Positions 1 to 9,100 of a stretch of 16,370 bases of DNA are shown one piece after another. The position numbers were made by a program, and so were the translations under genes. Under the pieces are notes generated by a model. The model had not been told where the DNA came from. It searched no databases and was given only the letters and a program-made list of their open reading frames with translations. The stretch spans positions 1 to 16,370 of the forward strand of contig NXFV01001252.1 in the NCBI GenBank assembly GCA_002803225.1. The letters run 5' to 3'. Position 1 is the stretch's first letter. Every line of letters starts with the position of its first letter. The stretch is from Gamarada debralockiae (lineage: Eukaryota; Ascomycota; Leotiomycetes; Helotiales; Hyphodiscaceae).

Positions 1-149
1 CCCGTAGTTAAATGACTAAAAATTAGCTGGAAGATGGGTTGACTTCTTTAGAACTCTGAAATCAAATTTTAGCGAATTTAGTTATATTTTGTGGAAGTTT
101 TGCAATTGCTGAAGTACGGCGTTTAGTGTTAAGTATGTGCCACTTTTTT
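1..149. other. AT-rich stretch, no gene seen
   Basis: This is AT-rich sequence with no open frame of useful length on either strand. It borders the hairpin at 150-321. I see no recognisable gene, RNA or regulatory element in it. Confidence 0.5.
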
Positions 150-321
150 CTTAGGCGAAGAGGGCGAGTTGTCACGCGAAAGCGAGTTTGTAACGCTTCG
201 TTTGGTGGGAAACCTCACCAAAAATCGAGGTCGTAGATTTCTTAATATTCAAGTGAGGTTTCCCACCAAACGAAGCGTGACAACCTCGCTTTCGCGTGAC
301 AACTCGCTTTCGCCGACTAAG
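150..321. repeat. Long inverted repeat (fold-back/MITE-like hairpin)
   Basis: Two arms of about 69 bp (150-218 and 253-321) are reverse complements with roughly seven mismatches, flanking a 34-nt spacer. Each arm carries a tandem pair of an 18-19-nt unit containing CGTGACAAC(C)TCGCTTTCG (275-311 in the right arm), so the arms are themselves internally repeated. The outer ends read TTAG on the left and CTAA on the right. No coding capacity is visible. Such a structure is typical of a non-autonomous fold-back or MITE-type element, but I cannot name a family and saw no clear target-site duplication. It lies about 200 bp beyond the 3' end of the kinase relic. The structure is certain; its classification as mobile is inferred. 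Confidence 0.8.
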
Positions 322-522
322 CCGGAGGTCTTAAATTAGCGCCCGACTATTATTTCGATCCTGTAAGAAAGGGGCCCTACAGGAGTGATTTAGTCCGACT
401 ATTTTATGAGTATTTTGTTTTTGACACAGAGCCCCATCAGGGAAAACCGGTTCCATTGCATTACTAGAAGATTCCGGTTTTGTAAACTCCTGCAACAGGT
501 ATTTTGGGGACTGAAATTATCC
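322..522. other. Non-coding stretch with short repeats
   Basis: There is no gene here. CGACTATT occurs twice (about 346 and 394), and a short inverted pair AAAACCGG/CCGGTTTT lies at about 445-480. The sequence separates the hairpin element from the decayed kinase. Confidence 0.4.
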
Positions 523-1019
523 CTAAGCTAGGCCTAATTCGGTAATGCAAGTGACGCTGTGATCCCCAGTATACCAATCCTGAAGGATGCTGGATTTCGT
601 GGGTCTCACCCTCCTCTTGTTTGCCTTGGAACTTGGCGCAGGCGATCCTTCACCATCAGGTTCTCCGTTGTGGCCGTAGCGAATGCACATCCACATGAAT
701 ACATAGAAGAATAACTCGAGATCGTGCCGGTATGTGTGGCCTTTGCCTTGGAGCACCTCGATCGCCATAAATGCATAGTGCCAGTCCAGTGACTCGCTTC
801 ACTCGGCAGACTGTCCAACTCCTTCGCCAAGTACAGGTCAATCAACACTCCTTTCGACACTTTGCTACATACTAGACCCTTGATTTTTCGCACATATCTC
901 GCGCTTTGTTTGTCCGGGTTCCCTTCGACGCGTCGGTTGTAAAATCTTGAGACATCGTAGAGACATCGAGACCACCAGATCCTCAAAGCAAGTCCGGGAA
1001 ACGCCTTTTTAATGTTCAC
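523..1019 (-). pseudogene. FunK1-type fungal protein kinase, C-terminal relic
   Basis: The lower part (768 to 523) encodes MAIEVLQGKGHTYRHDLE followed by FFYVF, which matches the conserved activation-loop/C-lobe block of fungal FunK1 kinases (Pkinase_fungal family). The upstream part (1019 to about 774) is in another frame. It carries a degraded catalytic loop (YDVS where HRDVS is expected), LIDLYLAKELDS where the family has LIDLDLA, and the TGTM that should run straight into FMAIEVL. The two parts are out of frame by one base near 771-776, so the gene is broken. The His and Arg of the catalytic loop and the second Asp of the DLD-like metal site are lost. The N-lobe is absent. FunK1 kinases are common in accessory parts of fungal genomes and their substrates are unknown. 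This copy cannot encode an active kinase. Confidence 0.72.
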
Positions 1020-1254
1020 TTATCTCGAGGATTAATACAAGATTAACAATATAGCGAGTTCAGGCATAAATCCTGATTCTCCAGACTTGAGCCTTGATTA
1101 CTACAAGCGAGTTTCGCTTAAATTTTTAGTATATGCCTCTAGTTAGTCATGTCGCTGTAAGTATTTATCTTCAGCCGGTCCCAGCCTGTCAATCAAACAA
1201 ACTTTGCTCCCGTATATTCGTTCCCAACCACTACGAGCAGGAAAAGTGGGCAAA

Positions 1255-2073
1255 ATGGATGAAGAGCGACGCACCAACATTGCAACCGCACTGCAGCAAT
1301 ATCGCGAAACGGTAACGCAGCACAGCTTCTTCTTGCTGCGCATCCTAGTGGAAGGCCTGGAAACGCAGCCTATTCCGCCCAGCTGGTCAGCAAGCCTCGT
1401 CCAAACACTACGCATGCAAGAACTCCGTCGACAAATCTATGTTCCCGAATCCGTCACGTCGCCGCGAGATTTACTCAAGGACGATGTGCGCGCAGACTTG
1501 ATTAGACGCGCTAGCCTAGACGGAGTATTTGACCATCCAGTCAATCTAAAACAAAGAGAGGAATACTTCGCAGCCATTCGGACGCGCATTCCAGAGAACG
1601 TCGAGGTAGCAGAATTTCCTCCGGCCGACTTAGAGTACTTATGTACGCTTGTTAGCGGCATCACTGGTCCGGGACTGCCGTATCACCGCGAGATGAAGCA
1701 ATTCGATTTTGTATCTCCCATTGAAAATAATCAGCTAGAGGACATAGTGGAAAATGTTATTGTGCCCATCCGGTACGTCGAAGGAGGAGATTCCAATGAA
1801 TTGACTTTTATTTGGGAGGACTGGGAGATTGCTGTCGCATTCAAGATTGGCGGTGGTCCACGCAGTTGGGGCGGCTCTTACGCCCTCTATTGCCGTCACG
1901 AGGAGAATGAACAATGGAAGTGGAGGTACGGCGTTCATGACGAAGACTGGCGTAGTGATGTCTACGATAGCGTTGAGGACTTTCTTGGCTTTTATGCCCA
2001 CTTCGAAGAACAGACGGGGGAGGAGGTTAGGAAGCAAACCAAAAGTTTGAAAGCAATACTCGGGCAACATTGA
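1255..2073 (+). CDS. Uncharacterised fungal protein, 272 aa
   Basis: This is an uninterrupted frame. The ATG at 1255 is preferred because it has A at -3 and G at +4 (CAAAATGG); the open frame extends 17 codons further upstream but without an ATG. There is no signal peptide or membrane segment, so a soluble intracellular protein is likely. The C-terminal third is dense in Trp and acidic residues (WEDWEIAVAFKIGGG, WKWRYGVHDEDW, then DSVEDFLGFYAHF). That pattern recalls uncharacterised fungal proteins with a W-W-Y/DSVEEFL-like ending and is faintly reminiscent of SMI1/KNR4-type folds, but I would not assign a family. No introns are needed. It converges with the membrane-protein gene, their stops being about 50 bp apart. 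Function is unknown. Confidence 0.7.
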   Translation: MDEERRTNIATALQQYRETVTQHSFFLLRILVEGLETQPIPPSWSASLVQTLRMQELRRQIYVPESVTSPRDLLKDDVRADLIRRASLDGVFDHPVNLKQREEYFAAIRTRIPENVEVAEFPPADLEYLCTLVSGITGPGLPYHREMKQFDFVSPIENNQLEDIVENVIVPIRYVEGGDSNELTFIWEDWEIAVAFKIGGGPRSWGGSYALYCRHEENEQWKWRYGVHDEDWRSDVYDSVEDFLGFYAHFEEQTGEEVRKQTKSLKAILGQH

Positions 2074-2123
2074 AAGCTATCACAAGCATTTCAATGACAT
2101 GCAACAGAATTTGATCGCTTGTT

Positions 2124-4253
2124 CTACACCCTTTGTATCACGTACTCGGTCAAGCTATATAAGCTTACTAATCTAGCTGCGCGAGAAGAATGCAGCATCT
2201 TCGTTCCTAGTATATAGTATGCACATAAATGGCATAACACGAAAAAACTTCCAAGCTGGGACTGTGCTGGCAAACCATCCCAGAATGACCTGGCAGACTT
2301 ATCAAGAAACCGCCGGCGAGCAAGTATGTCAAGCACCCAGACTGATAGATACAAGCTGCACATCAAGATATCCGGCTTGCAAAGATCTAGTAGTCGTGTC
2401 TCTCCCCCAATATCATTTATCACTGTCCTAACCTCATCTTGGAGATGACTATGATATCTTCGGAAGCGGCTCAGTCTGCGCCGTGCTTCGAGATAGTCCA
2501 TCGCTCTCCAAAAATACCTAATATTGGTGGAGGTAGACTTCCTCTCCTTCAGAGCCCCTTTTGCAATTCCAGGTGCCTTATCACGAGCAGTGCTCTCGAC
2601 AAGGAACAGTCGTGGGCTCGCCTTACTAGCACTTGCCGTGCAACTCGCCTCAAGTTTGAGATTGAGGATTCGAAGCACGGTATCATTGCTTTGAACGTTA
2701 GGATCAGGCAGTGAGCGAAAGGTCGTCCCCAGGCTGCATTGATGCTCGTGGCTGTAGAAACATATGCCATCATCTTCCATCGGGTCGTAGTAGGTCGTCC
2801 AGTCACAATGCGGAGATGTAGGATTAGGATTGGTTCTTTGAAAATATCTCAGCATTACTTGAAGAGCGCGGAGTTCATGAAGTAAAACTTACCCTACTCG
2901 AATCCTGTTGTTCGTAGTTTGCTCTATGCTGTCATCCATACTGAAATAGCCCGCTTCGCTTACTACTCGCTCCCCGGGTATGACACAGAGATATCGAGTA
3001 GCTATCGAATCATACAAACGTACGGTACTACCAGAATGTATTGTCTGTGGGGTCCGCCGCTTCTGTGTTTGTCGTGGAAAATTTTGGACTTCCCAAAGGT
3101 AGCGTTCAACAAATTTGTCTTGAAAAAAGGCGCGGTGCGATCCTTCGATGGACCAGTATTCTTCTACCGCATCATTGTAGTGATCTGTGGAGGGTCGCAA
3201 TCTCTCTGGCAGACTTTGCTTCCAGACCATTGAATCACTCCAGAGAAATCCTGCTCCTGTAATATATAAAGTATATGCTATGCCATAATAAAAACCGAAA
3301 CGAGGTGCGGCTTGTAGCGAGGAGGGTCGGATGGCTGGAAATGGAGTAAAGTCCCTACGAGCAGCGGCTGAGAGATAGCGTAGGTTGTAGTTCCCTCCCG
3401 CTGCTGATTCTGACATTGGGAGGAGTGCGCCAGTCAATAATATTATAGATATTGGCCACACTACAAGTGATATGGACATATTTGAGATTCCCTCGCAAGC
3501 AAGGGCAACCTACAGGCTGTTATATGCTCCTTCGACTACAACAAAGGTCGGTTATACTCACTATTGAGTATCTAGAGTCTGCTACTTTCCGGGCAAGTAT
3601 CCTCGCTCGAGCAACGGATAATAAAAAGTATGCCACAACTATATCAATATCGTTACAGCCGAGCGCATAGCTAGTGAGAATCAGAGCATCTCCGAGTCCT
3701 AAGAAAAGCAATGCCCGCAGCCACTGGGAATGATCTCCCCAAGCTGCTATTGTCACAAGAGCTAAGGTCAAAAATGCATCTGCCACCTCATTGAGCTATT
3801 AAAGTCGTCAGTGCTGATCTCAACAATATTATTAGGGGAGAAAAGTTGTACCAGTGAAAGGAGATGTTCGTGTCTAAGCGAGCTAGAAAACCATGTCATG
3901 CCGGCCATCAAAGCATGTAGTGCCGTCCATGTCCAAATGTTGCTCACCACTACAATTTTGTGTGCTTGCAGCATCCTCAAAAACGCAGCGCTAACTAACG
4001 GCCACGCAATATAGCATACTATCGTCAGGAATAGTCGACTATCAGGTGACGAACCAACGATGGTGGATAAAGGTGCGAAGAGCTCCACTGTAGCCTGACC
4101 TCTGGTTGTGAAGCTGGTCAAGACCTCGTGTAAACGAACGACATGAGGATTGTAATCGGGAGACACATGGTATATTGTGTTAAAGGCAGCAGTGAGCAGC
4201 AGAATGACGAGAATTGACCGCCAATGGCGTAGAGATGCAGACTCAAGGGTCAT
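2124..4253 (-). CDS. Polytopic membrane protein, four exons, unknown function
   Basis: I assemble this gene from four minus-strand exons: 4253-3852, 3795-3562, 3509-2893 and 2835-2124. Introns are 3796-3851 (56 nt, GTACAA donor, CTGAC branch, TAG), 3510-3561 (52 nt, GTGAGT, TAG) and 2836-2892 (57 nt, GTAAGT, AAG; a 45-nt version ending at a GAG, 2848-2892, also keeps frame). The first two are phase 0, the third phase 2, and all restore one frame of about 654 aa. Translation may instead start at the in-frame ATG at 4349 (about 686 aa); 4253 is chosen because it places a hydrophobic segment close to the N-terminus. Roughly eight to ten hydrophobic helices are visible, for example SILVILLLTAAF, LFLTIVCYIAWPLVSAAFL, VVWPISIILLTGALLP and LGSFFVLCHLCAYYILG. 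A charged loop lies in the middle, with a long polar region before the last two helices. No transporter or enzyme motif was recognised. Confidence 0.65.
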
Positions 4254-4349
4254 TATCTCTCTCGTATTGGGATAGTATTGTAGTGTCCAAAAGACGTACC
4301 TTTTCCCATCAAAGTCGAATATATATGGAATTGATGGATGAAAATGCAT

Positions 4350-5060
4350 ACAGTCTACGGAACTCTCGAACCAGTCTTCCCACCCAAGTTTGGCCGTGGC
4401 AAAGGAATGGAGATTGGCAAACGTGGCCGAGGCAATTGGAGCTTGGATGCAGGGGCAGGGGCAGGGACACCAGGATTCATGGGATTGAGAACCAGGCTAG
4501 AAGTTGGAATAGTTTATCGTCATGATCCTCGGGGCGCTCCAACATGATCCTCTTGATAGTCCACCCTTGATCGAGCCACCACGTGCAATGCGATGGTCCA
4601 GTCGCAATCGAACGTACAGTAGCGATAAATCCTCGAAGCCTTTAATTTAACCGGGACATGTTAGATAATGATAATGTCCGAGTAGATAAGGTCAAGGGGG
4701 CGTTCTCCAGGTTTGATATGGCGGTTGCGGCCTTTCTGCAGCACACCCTGTTAGCCTTGCTAGCGGGCGGCCGCATAGTATCGTCGCATAAGTGCAAGCC
4801 TTAGCGCTTAAACACGTTTACAGTTGCAATATCCAACATTTGATCCTTATCATCCATTTCATACTGTGAAGTCGCTAGTTCCGCGGAGACAAAGCAATTG
4901 ATCGTGACTGTCTCGCCGCAGTGAAGCAGCTTCGGGTCACTTGAACTTTGGGATATGCATATTTCCAGTGGCCAGCTAATGTTGAGCACTTTCCATTTCG
5001 GACTTCCTTTACGGCACATTCACACATCACGATTCTTGTTTTTTTTTCCTTTTTTCGCAT
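4350..5060. other. Intergenic, no convincing gene
   Basis: This lies upstream of the membrane-protein gene. It includes a GGGGCA run repeated about three times near 4450-4467 and a CACGTG near 4580. Short open frames occur on both strands, including a 72-codon one at 5019-4801 (-), but none shows a recognisable domain, a good start context or codon structure that I trust. It probably contains the promoter and 5' leader of the minus-strand gene. Confidence 0.4.
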
Positions 5061-5065
5061 ACGGT

Positions 5066-5306
5066 AAGTGTTGGACTTCCGAAGATTGGGAGATTCAATT
5101 GTCGGTGATTACCTACCTAAGTAGGTAGTAGTGTAGCCGGAGATATTGCACAGCCCGGAAGTGTTGGATATTTGAAGGATCTAAGGTTCGCTCGCTTGGG
5201 AGTGGAACGAACCGCCCGCTTAAGCGAGCCAACGATTAGTCGGTGATTAGTATGCTCGAAACTATTGTTTTGTGGCGCAAGTGTTGGATTCTTGAAGGTT
5301 AAATTG
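5066..5306. repeat. Degenerate tandem repeat with a small hairpin
   Basis: The motif AAGTGTTGGA followed by a TTGAAG-like string starts at about 5066, 5159 and 5279. The string GTCGGTGATTA follows the first two copies at 5101 and 5239. This gives degenerate units of about 93 and 120 bp. The second unit carries an extra insert with an inverted pair of 12-nt arms (GTTCGCTCGCTT at 5186-5197 and AAGCGAGCCAAC at 5222-5233, one mismatch). A short palindrome ACCTACCTAAGTAGGT sits at about 5111-5126. No coding content is supported. This looks like eroded repeat or MITE-type sequence. Confidence 0.5.
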
Positions 5307-5516
5307 TTGACAAGCAATATTCATGAGGAGGTCTTACTGCTGCATCTAGCCGCGTCGTTCAGTCTCAATGAAAAAGCGAGTACGGTAGCTTTATTCAACC
5401 TAGGGCTGATTCAAGGCGTCAAATTGCGTTGCACCCAGCTGCAGATCACTTTCCCAGCTGCGCCGTTCAGCCCCCCTCCCCCCCCTCTTTTCAAAGAAGT
5501 TAACGGATAAGCTAAA

Positions 5517-6045
5517 TAAAAGGCGGGGTTATTATTTCTCGAGAATATACTATCATCAAGTGACAGTAAGCATGCTACTGAGCACCTTGCTTCACTTCTT
5601 GTGCAAGCTTTCGCAAAGCTGGACATAGATGAGATTGAAGAGTATATTGATGCCCTCCTGAAACACTCGAAGAAAACTTCACATCCAGCTTCACGACGCT
5701 CAAACCTTCCCCTCCTTTGTAGAACATATCGAAAAAGCCATAAATGGGGAACAGCAGCATGCCCCCGTCCGAATGGTTGTGATACTCGTGGAATCACTTT
5801 GTATGGATACAAATAAGGCACCTCTATCGCAGCGGCCGGATACCTATGCATGTTCCCGGATCCAAAGACTTTGTATCCAACTCTTTTTCCAGCTGTCTAA
5901 GTGGTCCAGACTATGCGGCACAGGTAGTAGAAACCCCCATGGCAGCCAGACTCAACTCCTCGATGATCATCTGATCCTCCGGGGCCTGTTGGTTGCGAAA
6001 GCAAGAGTGTTTTTTGGTGGTAGCCTCGCTAAGAAACTCGGATGA
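5517..6045 (+). other. Open stretches in shifting frames, possible gene relic
   Basis: The frame ending at 5816 has a coding-like segment, LASLLVQAFAKLDIDEIEEY, around 5590-5650. A second frame is open from about 5665 to 6045 (containing PSFVEHIEKAINGEQQ near 5710-5760 and MVVILVESLCMDT from 5773). No single frame spans the region and I recognise no family. It could be an eroded gene, or chance plus the leader of the large downstream gene. Nothing here supports a functional protein. Confidence 0.2.
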
Positions 6046-6131
6046 CTATCAAGGAGTTAACACAAAGCGAGTATAAGAGATCAAGGCATGCCACAGTGAT
6101 GAGGAAGAATCGGCCTCACTTCACGCCAACA

Positions 6132-9100
6132 ATGTCTATGACCTCTGGAATCGCGTGGTGGGCTTCTTATGGCTCAGGCCACTGCCTCATTAGTGTCCTT
6201 ACTTGCAGCCTTCTCCTCTTTAATCTCGCTCCTATTCAGGCAACCAATACAACTTCGACGTTAAACAGCACTCCCAGTACGACAACTACTACAAGCAATG
6301 CCAACAATACCATCGCGTTTTCCTCGGCTGTGCAGCTGGCATCTTCCATTTCGTAGCAAATGAATCAAATTTCAACCACACCAGCACTCCCTATGCCAAC
6401 CAACGTCACAGCTATCCCGGAATACGAGATTGTCAGTATACTCGCGCCTGCCCTGCCACCTATACAAACTGGCGTTGCCTTCCCGGATGCCGAGGGTATG
6501 ATTGCCGACTTGATCACGTGGACCAACATATCAAGCCCTGGGTCGTCTCTCGCTGGCCGTCCTCGTCAGTCGGCCCTCAGGGTGATGGTTGTTGGCGACT
6601 CTATGTCTCAAGGTACGATGATACGATGATACGATGATCTTCATTGAGTTGCACTTCAAGCAGAGCTTGATCACCTACTCAACTCCCAGCTCCTTCCCAC
6701 AACACTGACGAGAAACATGACCTGCTTACCCTCATCGTTATAGGTCAACATGGCGACTACACTTGGCGCTACCGAATCTGGCAATTTTTCCAGCAGAACG
6801 GCATTGACGTTGACATGGTTGGGCCCTATACTGGTACGGTATGTATATCCCCGTATTGTATTGAACACTTACTGTAAAGTTGCCAATAGCGCGACCTAAT
6901 TAAAAATAAATGCAGGTACCGCCAGAGCCTCCGGCAGCACCTTCCCCACCGATTTTGTATGGCGCAACAGCTCCGTCGTCCAGCCCTGACACTAGCGGGG
7001 GATATGCTGCAGACGTGGACTCAGCGTTTTTGTCGAACTGTAACCACTTCGCTGTCTGGTAAGCAATAATATTCTCCTTCTATTTCCCATTAGAATCAAG
7101 TTGACATGCTCACACAAATTCTTGTAGGGGTACGTACTATTTACCCGTGGCAAACATAGGTTACATGCGAAGACACCTACTGATAAGAGACGCGTTGATC
7201 CTAGGTCGAGCTGTAGCCGCTGACAAAGAACTCATCCAAGGCGTGCTTGAGTCGACGCCCGCGGACCTCATTCTCTTCATGCTTGGCTTCAACGACATGG
7301 GCTGGTTTTACAGCGATGCTCCTGGCACGATCGATAGTGTTGATACCTTCGTCGCAAACGCCCGAGCAGCAAATCCGGACGTGAAAATCGCCCTCGCCAA
7401 TGTACCTCAGCGAAGCTTTATTGGTGGCCGGGAAGATCTTGTCGAAAACACGGAGATATATAACCAGTTACTTCCGGGATATATCGCGCAGTGGACCACG
7501 GAGCAATCTCCAATTCATTTGGTGGAGCTCGAAGAGAACTACGTAAGTACGCTCGAGGATAAGTGTTGTCAAAGACTATTGGCTGAATTTTGTCGTTTTC
7601 GATTTGTAGGACTGTCAACCTGACAGCTGTCCGGCAGGTATATACGTCCACGTGCTTTGCCCGTTTCAAAGCCACTAAATCATCGCAGGTTACGACGGCC
7701 TACACCCAAACGCATGGGGCGAGTTCCAAATTGCGAACGCATTCTCTCAGACGCTTGTCAACGATTTCCAGTTGGGCACTACTCCACTCGCAATTCCTGC
7801 TCAGGACGATTCTAGCTTGATCCGCCCGCTGCCGGAGCCGTCAAACTTCCAGGTATTTAGTTCTCCGCAAGGCGTTACCGCCACCTGGGATGCAGGTAAG
7901 TACTTTGGTGACAAGGATCTACTCTATGTGATTCGAGAGTCTTTCGGAATTGCCAGAATGATTGCTCGAGTCGTGTACTGAGACAACAACTGGCTCCCTG
8001 CCAAGAGGTCCTCACATTCCTCGACGGTTGGCTTATCATCAGGAGCGCCAGCAGAGTCAAGAACTCTCACAATACCCTTTCACACTTTCTCATCCTAACA
8101 CTCTCGGGTCACATGGAGCGGATAACTCACAAGGCGTGTTCAAGTTGACGGGCTGATTTGGCAACAGTATATGGCGCATACAACTATGATGTTTTAGTCT
8201 CGACCGTCGTCTCCGAGTCCTTAACAACCTCTCCTTTCAACAGATGGGATTCGCAGTGGCCACTCGCTGGATGGACATACGCTGTTTCCGTGCGTGCTCG
8301 TTGCGGCAACACTCAAGTGGGCCCGTACACATCGACATTGTCAGCAGTGGCCACGCCGCAACTAGCTGATCCACCACAGAATATAAACGTAGAGCCTACT
8401 GCCGATGGCTTCACGGTAACGTGGGATCCTCCAACAGGGCCTAATGATGGTACGTGAGTACATAGGTGCAACCATTGAAGTTGTCTAGAAACATTGGCTA
8501 ACTCCTATTCCCTTTCGATTTCAGGCACCATCATCGAGTATAATATCATATATTGGGATTCGTACTACGCCGACTGCCAGTATATCTCCGGAGCTGCATT
8601 TACTAGTTCGCCTGCAGTCATTACTGGCTTGACTCCTGGCAAGAACTATTTGATTGCACCCGTTACCTGGAATGAGAATGGCCAAGGACTGCCGGGCACA
8701 GCTAATAATGCTGTACCCGGTGCCGGAACCCCCCCTGTCCCAACAGACCTCGTGGTTATTTCAAATGACCCTACCAGTGTTCAGTAAGTGAGCGCCTTTC
8801 ATTCTCTCACTATCAGGGCAAGACTGACAATCTCATCTCTGCTGTAGCATTACGTGGACCGGGTCCGACTCTGCCGGAGGCTATCATCTCTGGTCTCGAA
8901 ATGTCAACCAGGCAGGCAGTCAATCCGTGTTGGCTGGGAATATCAGCGGGTCAACCTGTGCTGACGACTTTCTCCTGTTCCCTGGTGTGTGGAATTATGA
9001 GTGGTGCGTCTCTGCCTTTAATGGGAACGAGGAATCTGCACAAGGGCCGGCAGTGCTCGCCCCATCTCCCGCCAACACGGTTACTGAAGGGAGTTCTGGA

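Noticed and set aside
445..480. Short inverted repeat AAAACCGG/CCGGTTTT as a terminator
   Set aside because: Arms of 8 nt with a 20-nt loop are expected by chance, and hairpin terminators do not apply to fungal mRNA genes.
1143..2070. Minus-strand open frames of 75-111 codons opposite the 272-aa gene
   Set aside because: They are antisense to a long sense frame with better start context and no domain was recognised.
4214..4547. Two overlapping plus-strand frames (103 and 69 codons)
   Set aside because: They lie opposite the 5' end and leader of the membrane-protein gene, are rich in simple GGGGCA-type sequence, and match nothing I recognise.
4801..5019. 72-codon minus-strand frame, considered as a small secreted or lectin-like protein
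   Set aside because: No signal peptide and no conserved cysteine or lectin pattern could be confirmed.
5411..5851. 146-codon minus-strand frame
   Set aside because: Composition is arbitrary and no motif was seen; the opposite strand has an equally open stretch, so neither is supported.
7962..8156. 64-codon plus-strand frame
   Set aside because: It lies wholly inside the 272-nt intron, and the flanking exons join an FN3 strand pattern without it.
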